Source of the DNA: Phoronis ovalis
Taxonomy: Eukaryota > Phoronida > Phoronidae
Reading direction: 5' to 3'
Length of the DNA: 17,681 nt
NCBI GenBank assembly: GCA_028565635.1
Contig: JAOXYB010019993.1
Location: forward strand, 1 to 17,681
The notes below the pieces were generated by a model. That model saw only the letters and a program-made list of their open reading frames with translations. It made no database searches and was not told the DNA's origin. How positions within the stretch are numbered: position 1 is the stretch's first letter; every line of letters starts with the position of its first letter. The translations under genes were made by a program, and so were the position numbers. Shown here one piece after another: positions 10,501 to 17,681 of this stretch.

Positions 10501-13500
10501 TCTTTCCATTTTGATAGTGTTAAAAGTAGCTATATTTTAACAGTAATGCCATAGATTTTTCAATTTAAATATAATCCTGGTTTAAAAGTAAAACAATGTC
10601 TCTGTTTAATTATTTGTTAGGTACCAAAATTTGGTATACACAAATTGTATTAAAACTAATTTAGCTGAAATCTGGATATCTTTGTGTTCACATTAAATTA
10701 ATGCAACCACGAGATTTAAAAATTCAAGATCCCAGGAAACAATCCAAAATGGAACACAGTAAAAACATACCAGACAGTAAAATATACAGAAGTATGATCC
10801 TGCTTCCAAAACTATGGCTATATATTGGAATATACAGACACAACTCAGTTCCAAATGTAACAATTTTTGTCGTAAAACTGTTGTTAAATTCTTAATTTTG
10901 ATCTAACTTTAATTCAAAGACAGACAATCTTATCATGATTGATAACTTTGAATATCTGGAACTCATAGGACTCATACTTTATTTTACTTCTGTCAAAAAA
11001 ATTACCAAAAATCATAATCATTTCATACCTTGAAATTGTGGGCCTTCTCATACTGCATAACATCCATCCATTCAGTAACACCTGATGGTTTTGGAATATC
11101 AACTGCATCTAAATCCTGAATTAAAATATAAAATACACTATACTTATTTACTGTGAATGTTACTAGTTTTTGAAGTCTACTCAAAAATTATGATTAAAAA
11201 AAATCCATAACATCATTGGTTCCCCTACTGTGCAAACAGTATGGTTGTCTTAATAGGATGCTTAATTTTTGTAAAATTGAAAGTGAAAGTAGGATGACAT
11301 CATTTTGAAATTTGAAAAACTCCCTTCATGTGATTTAACTTTCTGTGGTTTAATCTGACCAAAAAATGTTAGTGTCACAACAGTTTTTTTGCTGCAACAG
11401 GAGTTTCGTTGTTATGTTGTTTTTGACCTTTCAGAGACATAGTGAAAGCACATATGAAACAGGAATATAATCCAAGTAGTCATCTGTTGAGGGCAAGCAG
11501 TTATCCACAAAAAACTTACACTTGTTCAGGGCACCAATGAACTTTAGTATTACCTTGTATTATTCATCAACATTTTCTCTATCCATGTTTGGGGTTTACA
11601 TAAATAATATCATTGGCCCTGGAACATGTATACATTTTATGGAGAATCACTGGCAAGTGTAAACTACAACATGACAAAAATAGCATGTTGAAGAAATCTG
11701 TACTAAATAGCTAACCTCAGAAGGTGTATTCCTTTGTTGTACTTGAATATTATTTTGCAGTGGCAATCTTCTGATATCTCTTCGCGTTTCACGGTGAGGT
11801 TTTGTCAGCTGTCTGTGTTTAACGGAGACTGAAGCCATATATGGAGACTCTGCGTAATTAGATTCATTTGACAATGCAGCGATATAATCAGCTGCCTTAG
11901 ATTCAAGATAAAAAGTAATGAGACCATCTTCAACCAAGTCATGAATGTCGTCAAATCGCTTTTCTCCAACAAAATGTTGTCCATCATAGTAAAGTTTGAA
12001 ATTCTTTGTTTGACCCTCAAATCTGAAATTACAATTTGTAACCCATAACTAAGTTGACATAGCTATTTTTCAGGAAAACAATTGCTGCAACAGTTACTAT
12101 TTCTCACTCTTTGAGTTTGGACACCAATTTTATTATCCTGTGTGTAAAGTATCAAGTGAATTTAAATTTATAGGAGGTGGTGAGGTAAGAAAAATCGCCT
12201 TCATTTTTTTCTGGAAAATCCATTTTAGAAAAACAAGAATACAAGAGTGCAACTCCTACATATCAGTCTCTTGACCACAGGCCTCCTTAGACGTTGATGC
12301 ATTTACTACAAAGTAAATTTATTAAAACAGGCTGTCTACTACCTCCAAAATTCCTTCAAACACTTTTTACACTTGTATTTTCAAAATGTGTCCATTTGGG
12401 ACCAAACCACTGTTCCAACACCAAATCCCAGGCCAAATGTTCCAAGATCTTGACAGCAATATGTTACGTGCTTTTAAGCAGCTTTGAATACTATGTGTGA
12501 CAGTTATCACCACAGACTTATACCACCTACCTAATAGCTAGAGTATATGTTCCAAGGGCTCTCTGACTTTCTCTGACAAGGTAACAACCCTCACATGAAC
12601 TCAGCAAAAGGTCAGCTTCTTCTCTTGAGATAGCACCATGAAATCTGTGAACAAAAAAACACGGAAATTTGAAAACAACACAGTATTGCTGCTGGCAGTT
12701 AGCTTTCACATATACAGTGTATCTAAATATAATTTTGCGGCTGACATAAAAATTTGACATATTACATATTTATTTTTATAATACAACAATAAAACCCTTT
12801 GCTAGTTGTTGTTTTACCAATTTTACTGATTAAACTTTGATATATGCATTGACTCTTACTAGTTTTAAATACCAAATTGCAAGTCACATGATGGTAAATG
12901 TTGCAGTAAAATGAAGACCTTTAGTAAATACAAAATGTCTTATCCTTTTGAATTTTGTAAGAGCCGTAAAGCTGTTAAATGATTCAAATTATATCACAGA
13001 GTCCACTTTTTTTAAAAACACAATATACTAACTTACTCTCTGTTATAGAAGGGTGGCCTGCTGGGTATCTCTCGTTGGCATACAATCCTCTTGGGTTTCG
13101 GAGCTTGCTGCTGAAGGTGGTACACTAAAATCATAATACAGGATTAATATCAGTAAAAAAATCAACAATTAAAATACGGAATTTAACAAAAAATGCTAAC
13201 AGTTCAAAATAAAAAAATTATTTTGGTGACAGATGACAACCCAGTGTATATATGTCAAGTGTTATATTTTTTGCATTAAGGAAAGACTATACCGCTTAGA
13301 ATTCTAAAATTTTAAAATAAACAACTTTCCAACAAAATGCAAACATCTTACCTGCAGGATTATAAAAACTTTGCAAAGAAGTTTGTGCAAATATTATATC
13401 AATATCTGGCATCTTTTTAGCTTTTGTAACAAACAAGAACAAAATGCAAAAAAATTATTGTCAAATGTATCTGTAAGTTAACTCTAAATACACTGCTCAA

Positions 13501-16369
13501 AACAATATATATCCAATCCAATCTACTGATGCCAAGCACATGACTGGAGTCACCTGAAAATGTTGGTAGTCTTTTGATTCTAAATCACGCTGATACTCAA
13601 CATCATATGCCACTGGGAGATTAGCTCTCTCGGTAGTCATAGTAGCTGGGACAATAATATAATACGGTAGCCAAAGATAGTAGGTACTATAATTTCAGTG
13701 CACTTGCACCAGACAATAGAGAAAGGCAGGCTTATCATATCAGATTAATACACATGTTTATGAGCCTGCTGATAATTTCCGCTGCGAAACAGTCAGTGCT
13801 AGTAAAAATGTTTAACAATAGATTGAAATCATGGTAATTTCTCTTTCAGGGATGACACTGTCACTTGCGGAAAGGATCGGTACTCATGCGCATTAGGGTT
13901 ACAAAAGTACCTTTAATATTTCTTATACCTCTTGCCTAAGAAGCACCACCTTGGAGGACCTGCAGGTTTAAGAAGTGACCCTTTTTATGCATCTCTAACT
14001 GATAGTGAAAAAGATTTCTAAGAAATCCATTAAGGAAGTGATTAGATTTATCAAGCTGTCTAGTCACTACCCTTACGCAGCAGCACGAGGTACGATTTTG
14101 ACCTCTTTCACAATTATAAAAGAATATTGTACGAAGGAAGATCTAAAATTTCAAAAAATCTGGGATCAAACACACGCATTTCATAAATATTAATTTTATA
14201 AATGATACATCATACTACATCTGAAAACATGCACATACAGTAGTCAGAGGTACATATTACAAGTAAAGTTAGTTATTGATGTTAATAATGAATATGTACT
14301 TACAATATGTTTTCCATACTGGCATAGGAGGATCTTCTGCCACACGGACTGCAAAATGTAAAAAAATACTAATAAAAAAACAAGAACACAGGATAAATAT
14401 AATAACTTTTAAAGGTTCTAGTTGATCATATTTTAGGCTCATTTCAGTGTTCTTGTAGAAGCGGCAATGTGTCCAAAGTTACAAAGACTGTGTTTTAATA
14501 GAAAGTTAACATAAATGTAGAAAAAGAACAAGGAATTTATTTGTCATAACACAATTAACAGGTCAGTAATGGAAGCAAAAGCAAAAACGCTAATAACAGC
14601 AAACAATTTATATTCAGCATAAATGATAATTTATACAATTATCAAACAGTGTTTTGAAAATAAAGAAATTGGATGTGGCCTTAAAACCCTTGGACGTAAT
14701 GTGATTTTTTTCATACCAATATCCATATTGCTTCTGGAATACTGCTCTCAGTATTAGAAGTACTAGATTCTTCTGCTTTGAACATTTTATTTCTTATCGT
14801 GGCCTGACCTTACAGTGATACCAATGTCCATAAAGTTATTCAGTAAGAAGCAATTATTAATCAAATAAGATTAGCCTATTTTGATCATTGCAATTACTAT
14901 GACTAATATCATTATACCCTGCAATGTGTCATTACTAGATGGAATAATTTATCCTCATTGGTCTATAGATATTGGTAATATAGTTGCATGTATAACACAT
15001 ACACAGCAATCTTTTAGACACTTTTATTAGATAAAAATAGCAAAAAATATCTTATTTTTTAAGGAGTAAAAATCGACATGCAAACACGACCTTAAAAATT
15101 GCGCTGACAGGTAACACATAGCGGCAAATATCGAGCGACGGGCATGACTCGGATTTATCTTTTAGGAATATACATGGGTAAAATCAACACACTAACTTTG
15201 GTTACAGGGTGACACGCTCATAGTTTTTAGACCCATGTATAATATGACAAATATACAGGATGTTGGTAAGAGGATTAGCTCTGAGTTAAATTTTAAAACT
15301 TAAAATTCGTAGTTCTACTAAACCCTTCTGCAACAACCTTTGCTGCTAATTATTTTCATCAAAATGTCACTGAACTGATACCATTTTTGAAATAATTGTA
15401 CATTGTTTTCAATAGGGAATCAACTGAACAAGGATAATGGCTTTCTATATATCCAGCTGTGGTACATATTTTGCAACTATTAGAAATAACATACAAAAAC
15501 ACATGTGTCTGAAAACAACATGATATAAGGAAAGGGGCCAAAAGTTCAATGTTGGGTAAAAAAATTAATTCCATTAGTTTTGGCAAACCCCCCCCTCCCC
15601 AAAAAACTTAACCATCTGATATTAATATCTTGTTTTTTTTTAATGTAACATTCTGCTGTAAATAGACGATAATAGTTATACCATGTAAATTATAAACACA
15701 ACGCAGGCTTATTTTGAATCAGAATATAAAATTTACACAAAAAAAATTGGTTTTCAAATTTAATTCTTGATACACTGAAGCACTGGTAATATCAATCTGG
15801 TGAATATGCAGTATTAGTTTGGCACAATAACCAAATTGTTGACTCAGATATCCAATTGAAAGTTTTAAACATGAAAATCAAAATTGATTATGTCGGATGA
15901 AAACAAATTGCTCTTGAATCTACCCCCAAACTAAAGGAATTGTTTTTATCCGTTTTATCCTACAATGAACTTTAGGCCTCATCCCCAAATAGGTATAAAG
16001 GCATTCAATACATGAAATAAAGACTCCATAGCACAGCATTATTATTATTATTTATGGTATTCTCAGTTTGGTAAATTATTTGCTATGCAGTGGTATGTGT
16101 ATCCATCCCAATAAACTATACAGTAGTACTTTATAGTGAACCAATTAGCTTTTATCCTCAAGAAGAAAATAATAATTAGTACCATACATTTCCCAAGGTA
16201 CTGGCATGGTGCTACACACAAAAACCAAATAATGTAATTATAATAATAGTCATGCAGAGATAGTAATTAAAAAATAATAAAATTAATATTAGAGTAGCTC
16301 ACTACACAAACCTGATGGTTGGAGTTCATTATCCAAGACAAGATAATCATGCTCATCTTCAGTGTCCAT
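7376..16369 (-). CDS. CHN1: Chimaerin: SH2-C1-RhoGAP Rac GTPase-activating protein (12 coding exons)
   Basis: Coding exons, 5' to 3' on the minus strand: 16312-16369, 14304-14348, 13037-13124, 12531-12644, 11716-12022, 11029-11115, 9963-10047, 9464-9643, 9141-9218, 8678-8815, 8206-8317, 7376-7553. All introns are GT-AG and all phases fit; the sum is 1470 nt, 489 residues, close to vertebrate alpha2/beta2-chimaerin (about 460-470). SH2 is at about 65-152 with YLVRES and phosphotyrosine Arg88. C1 is at 230-279 with the full zinc set His230, Cys243, Cys246, Cys260, Cys263, His268, Cys271, Cys279. RhoGAP is at about 291-480 with arginine finger Arg330, Lys370, Arg374 and Asn445. The family inactivates Rac, is recruited to membranes by diacylglycerol through C1 and couples to tyrosine-kinase and guidance-receptor signalling. 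Vertebrates have two paralogs, and whether this single gene predates their split needs a tree. The first exon is the least certain part. Confidence 0.95.
8206..8317 (-). CDS. CHN1: Chimaerin exon, RhoGAP helical segment
   Basis: It encodes [20 protein letters not shown] and then [16 protein letters not shown]. The [12 protein letters not shown] stretch is a strong RhoGAP signature and matches LLPPAHYETLRYL of vertebrate chimaerin. Acceptor CATTTTCAG, donor GTAAGT, leaving in phase 2. Confidence 0.95.
8678..8815 (-). CDS. CHN1: Chimaerin exon, middle of RhoGAP
   Basis: It encodes [20 protein letters not shown] and then [19 protein letters not shown]. Lys370 and Arg374 in [11 protein letters not shown] are the conserved basic pair of the family. 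The residue after Arg374 is Leu where Asp or Glu is usual. The exon begins DGENADIS, matching DGEKADIS of vertebrate chimaerins. Acceptor TTATTTCAG, donor GTAAGT, leaving with one base. Confidence 0.95.
9141..9218 (-). CDS. CHN1: Chimaerin exon with the RhoGAP arginine finger
   Basis: It encodes [19 protein letters not shown] onward. Arg330 in GLYRVAGF is the catalytic arginine finger that reaches into the active site of Rac. The exon is 78 bases, symmetric in phase 1; skipping it would keep the frame but remove catalysis. Acceptor CATTGCAG, donor GTAATT. Confidence 0.96.
9464..9643 (-). CDS. CHN1: Chimaerin exon, end of C1 and start of RhoGAP
   Basis: It completes C1 ([10 protein letters not shown], then VPNDC) and enters RhoGAP through [19 protein letters not shown] and CVREIESR. 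Spacing between the zinc ligands follows the C1 consensus exactly. Acceptor GCTGCAG, donor GTATGT, phase 1 at both ends. Confidence 0.97.
9963..10047 (-). CDS. CHN1: Chimaerin exon, core of C1
   Basis: It encodes [19 protein letters not shown] and then LIAQGVKCQ, the signature of a typical diacylglycerol-binding C1 domain, with the conserved Pro, Gln and Gly residues of the ligand groove. It holds Cys243, Cys246 and Cys260. Acceptor TTTTTACAG, donor GTTTGT, leaving in phase 1. Confidence 0.97.
10048..11028 (-). other. Chimaerin intron between the C1 exons (981 bases)
   Basis: AT-rich intron with GTATGA donor and TTTTTACAG acceptor. The short open frames inside show no domain or splice framing. 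The other introns longer than 300 bases (7554-8205, 8318-8677, 8816-9140, 9644-9962, 11116-11715, 12023-12530, 12645-13036, 13125-14303) likewise show no embedded gene, apart from the candidate exons listed for 13125-14303. Confidence 0.7.
11029..11115 (-). CDS. CHN1: Chimaerin exon, linker and first zinc ligand of C1
   Basis: Exactly 29 codons, phase 0 at both ends. The linker is followed by YEKAHNFK, equal to YEKIHNFK of vertebrate chimaerins. The histidine in AHNF (His230) is the first C1 zinc ligand. Acceptor AATTCAG, donor GTATGA. Confidence 0.94.
11716..12022 (-). CDS. CHN1: Chimaerin exon, second half of SH2 and linker
   Basis: The first 50 residues complete SH2 ([13 protein letters not shown], then [19 protein letters not shown], nearly family consensus). 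The rest is a poorly conserved basic and glutamine-rich linker with Tyr163 in ESPYMAS, aligned with the conserved tyrosine of the vertebrate NPIYEH segment. The donor is GTTAGC, phase 0. This is the longest exon of the gene. Confidence 0.95.
12531..12644 (-). CDS. CHN1: Chimaerin exon, first half of SH2
   Basis: It encodes [16 protein letters not shown] through [18 protein letters not shown]. The tryptophan usual at the start of SH2 domains is replaced by Phe (FHG), as is normal in chimaerins. Arg88 in YLVRES is the phosphotyrosine-binding arginine. The donor is GTAGGT and the acceptor TTCACAG. Confidence 0.96.
13037..13124 (-). CDS. CHN1: Chimaerin exon preceding SH2
   Basis: With its split codons it encodes [16 protein letters not shown] and continues to FYNRE, matching the YLYQLQQEAP to YYGRE stretch of vertebrate chimaerins. 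The acceptor is GATTTTAG and the donor GTAAGT; it enters in phase 1 and leaves in phase 2. It is the first exon shared by all the isoforms proposed here. Confidence 0.92.
13352..13412 (-). CDS. CHN1: Candidate alternative N-terminal exon of chimaerin ([10 protein letters not shown]...)
   Basis: It encodes [20 protein letters not shown] plus one base and ends at a near-consensus donor (GCAG before GTAAGA). Phase 1 lets it join 13037-13124 directly, giving PAVYHLQQQ and a 475-residue protein without the PVWKTY exon. Upstream, AAAAAG directly before the ATG could act as an acceptor, and it would join the phase 0 donor of 13554-13640 in frame; a T-rich stretch lies farther upstream. It could also be a first exon with its own start. 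No homology supports it. Confidence 0.45.
13554..13640 (-). CDS. CHN1: Candidate alternative N-terminal exon of chimaerin ([10 protein letters not shown]...)
   Basis: It encodes 29 residues, [19 protein letters not shown] continuing to YQHFQ, and ends TTTCAG before GTGACT in phase 0. The ATG is preceded by GTCCCAG and five bases; if that AG is an acceptor, an upstream phase 1 exon would read through in frame. Spliced to 13352-13412 it gives a 504-residue chimaerin. An NRF1-like CATGCGCAT lies about 245 bases upstream, so a separate promoter is possible. Evidence is coding-like composition, donor and phase only. Confidence 0.4.
14304..14348 (-). CDS. CHN1: Chimaerin exon with the PVWKTY segment
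   Basis: It encodes [15 protein letters not shown]. The last part matches the PPVWKSYLY segment just before SH2 in alpha2- and beta2-chimaerin. The acceptor is pyrimidine-rich and ends TTTTGCAG; the donor is GTAAGT. The exon is symmetric, phase 1 in and phase 1 out, so it could be skipped without breaking the frame. Confidence 0.85.
14349..16311 (-). other. First chimaerin intron (1963 bases)
   Basis: Donor GTTTGT at the 16311 end, acceptor TTTTGCAG at the 14349 end. Mostly AT-rich. A small CpG cluster at about 15098-15160 stands out, with a short minus-strand frame [17 protein letters not shown] that ends at a stop and has no usable donor. A C8-T-C4 run lies at 15588-15600 and a short ATT run near 16040. 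No other gene is visible. Confidence 0.7.
16312..16369 (-). CDS. CHN1: Chimaerin candidate first coding exon (19 residues plus one base)
   Basis: It reads [19 protein letters not shown] and ends TCAG before GTTTGT, in phase 1, which fits the acceptor at 14348. An in-frame TAA lies upstream and no good acceptor precedes the ATG, so it behaves like a first exon. The acidic composition recalls the short DTDEY-type tail of alpha2-chimaerin. An 18-base palindrome lies about 52 bases upstream of the ATG. Choosing this exon over 17391-17411 is a judgement; both may be used. Confidence 0.6.
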
Positions 16370-16420
16370 GATAAAGCAAATGACAAATGGTTAGAATATA
16401 GTGATAATATATGTCAATAA

Positions 16421-16438
16421 ATCTTGATATATCAAGAT
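16421..16438. promoter_or_regulatory. 18-base perfect palindrome upstream of a chimaerin start
   Basis: ATCTTGATATATCAAGAT is its own reverse complement. It ends 52 bases before the ATG of the exon at 16312-16369. It could be a site for a dimeric factor, or a chance AT-rich palindrome. Confidence 0.25.
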
Positions 16439-17390
16439 ACACTTCAAAATCACACCACTAGAAACCAGGAAATCAGAAAATACCCACCGAAATTATTATT
16501 ATTACCCACTCTTTTGTATATTGCCTTACACCCTTACAGTGACCTCCAGGCTAAATGCCGTATTTATAAACAACTTACAAAATACATGTTTGAGGCTAAT
16601 ACAAAATTAATATTGGCACTGGAACATGTATTTTCAGTTGTGCATAAAAATATACTCTTCATTAGTTCTGCACAATGATAACAAAGTTCTGTCTAGATAT
16701 TAATGTTGACTGAACACATGCATGTGTATATATTCACTTGAATTCCTCTTTTTTCAAAACTACTCCTGCATGATATGTACCCGGATACGTATATCTGGAA
16801 ACGGGAGACCCTAAATGATATCTTGCTAGATTTAATGACACACAAAGGTAATCATTTGTTGCTTAAAATAGATCTTATCCATAGCATTACAATATAATTA
16901 TAGTATTTTTAAATTCCTTTGTCATTTTTGCCTGAATCACAATCTCATGCTTAAATTCCAAACATACGGCACGTATCTAAGGATAATATTCATGGGCAAA
17001 CAGGATTAGTTTCGGGATTAGTTTACAATATTGATTTACAAAAATACTACTAGGTACAGTTGACATTCCTTTTTTATCATGATAGAATATAGCCTATAGG
17101 ATGATTTTAAATTGCATACTGTCACGACTATCAAACCTTGTCAGATAATGTGGCTGATGAGTCAGAATCAACAAATTCTGATTTGTTCACATGTTGCTTT
17201 TAACATAGGTAAGACTGATACGTAAAATTTAACTAAACATTTAAACAACATAGTAATTGTGAACGGTTTGAAACCACTACTATTACTAAAGTGTTTAATG
17301 AAGAATCGGGAGAGATCTTTAATATCGGTTTCTATCCGAACGATTTTAATCTAAAGCTATTATCAACACATCTTTTATCTAGTTACATAC
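16439..17390. other. Region between candidate first exons of chimaerin
   Basis: AT-rich. The 84-codon plus-strand frame at 16424-16678 has no recognisable domain. It is intronic if the 17391-17411 exon is used, otherwise upstream promoter sequence for the exon at 16312-16369. Confidence 0.5.
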
Positions 17391-17411
17391 CTGATCTTCG
17401 GCCTGACATAT
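17391..17411 (-). CDS. CHN1: Candidate 21-base alternative first or micro exon of chimaerin
   Basis: A long pyrimidine-rich tract ends in TTTAAACAG, then AT, then an ATG frame MSGRRS plus one base, then donor GTATGT. As a start exon it would join 14304-14348 in frame (phase 1) and give 476 residues. As an internal microexon it is symmetric (phase 1 in and out) and would add seven residues. It lies about 100 bases downstream of a consensus CRE on the gene strand. Confidence 0.45.
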
Positions 17412-17426
17412 CTGTTTAAATAACAA

Positions 17427-17507
17427 TCACGAAAAAAGAATAGAACAAGGCCAAACAAATAAAACAAAATATCCTACACTGGTTTCATTTCCTCGTCCGC
17501 CTGCCAT
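17427..17507 (-). other. Small upstream ORF or alternative coding start before the microexon
   Basis: An ATG five bases after the CRE opens a 26-codon frame that begins MAGGRGNETS and ends in TGA before the microexon. If the region is not spliced, this is an upstream ORF ahead of the MSGRRS start. If a weak donor (GTGTAG) at 17479 is used, a 68-base intron would join MAGGRGNET in frame to the microexon. Confidence 0.3.
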
Positions 17508-17512
17508 ACTTG

Positions 17513-17520
17513 TGACGTCA
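17513..17520. promoter_or_regulatory. Consensus cAMP response element (TGACGTCA)
   Basis: A perfect 8-base palindromic CRE, the binding site of CREB/ATF factors. It sits just upstream (gene strand) of the most 5' chimaerin candidate exons, in a locally CpG-containing stretch, so a promoter-proximal role for chimaerin is likely. No TATA box or initiator was placed. Confidence 0.5.
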
Positions 17521-17607
17521 CTTCCCTTAAAAACATGCGAACACAGGGAGTTGGAAATGAATACATCATCAGGTTGTTGAATAAAAAGTGAAACCACAAC
17601 ATAAATA

Positions 17608-17681
17608 TCTATACTACTAAATCTCGAGTGTCCGTCTGTCTGTCACTCTTTCCACCAAATATCTTCAAAACTATTACATGT
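17608..17681 (+). mobile_element. Possible transposable-element terminus, Helitron-like, running off the window
   Basis: The sequence after A at 17607 begins TCTATACTACTAAA and soon has GTCCGTCTGTCTGTC. Helitrons start with TC and insert after A. From memory, invertebrate Helitron ends often look like this, but the 3' end lies outside the window and no Rep or helicase coding is seen. Family assignment is tentative. Confidence 0.3.

Noticed and set aside
11530-11590. Possible first exon of a short, SH2-less chimaerin (alpha1-like) in the intron before the C1 exons
   Set aside because: On the minus strand, ATGs near 11560-11590 precede a good donor (ACAAG before GTAATA), but the first frame stops after eight codons and the other ends in phase 2, which does not fit the phase 0 acceptor at 11115.
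14005-14193. 62-codon plus-strand frame inside a chimaerin intron
   Set aside because: Lysine- and isoleucine-rich product typical of random AT-rich frames; no domain, no supporting signals.
15588-15600. C8-T-C4 run as a possible i-motif or G-quadruplex
   Set aside because: There are only two tracts, so four separate G-runs are not available; more likely a simple slippage tract.
16424-16678. 84-codon plus-strand frame
   Set aside because: No domain, starts inside the 18-base palindrome and runs antisense to chimaerin; most likely chance.

Overview
The window looks like AT-rich nuclear DNA of an invertebrate animal. Coding exons are short, introns have GT-AG ends with long pyrimidine tracts, and intergenic stretches are long and hold no ORF of note. 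A mollusc, probably a bivalve, is my best guess. It rests on general genome character (low GC, many ACATGT words, scattered repeat fragments) and on the animal-type genes, so the phylum is uncertain.

Two protein-coding genes can be supported, in convergent (tail-to-tail) orientation. (1) On the plus strand, positions 3285-4877 hold an uninterrupted 530-residue reading frame. It encodes a protein of the condensation-domain / chloramphenicol-acetyltransferase-like acyltransferase superfamily with an intact HHxxxDG catalytic motif. A strong splice acceptor lies 32 bases before its ATG, so the gene probably has an intron in its 5' UTR. (2) On the minus strand, positions 16369 down to 7376 hold a complete chimaerin gene (ortholog of vertebrate CHN1/CHN2). 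I rebuilt it as 12 coding exons whose phases all match, giving a 489-residue protein: N-terminal tail, SH2, C1 and RhoGAP. All zinc ligands of C1, the SH2 phosphotyrosine arginine and the RhoGAP arginine finger are present.

Layout: 1-130, edge of a possible dispersed repeat; 131-1375, nothing recognised; about 1376-1725, a GC- and CpG-enriched island that looks like a repeat; 1726-3252, nothing recognised apart from the acceptor; 3285-4877, acyltransferase; 4878-7084, convergent intergenic region with poly(A) signals from both sides; 7085-7400, a degenerate tandem repeat of roughly 65-70 bases that runs into the last codons of chimaerin; 7376-16369, chimaerin; 16370-17607, upstream region with a further possible first exon and a consensus CRE; 17608-17681, a possible transposable-element end.

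The most interesting signal is at the 5' end of chimaerin. Besides the first exon I favour (16312-16369), three other small ATG-bearing candidate exons (17391-17411, 13554-13640, 13352-13412) have good donors and phases that let them join the shared body in several combinations. They would swap the segment before SH2, which in the vertebrate protein takes part in autoinhibition. I saw no clear new multi-gene system.
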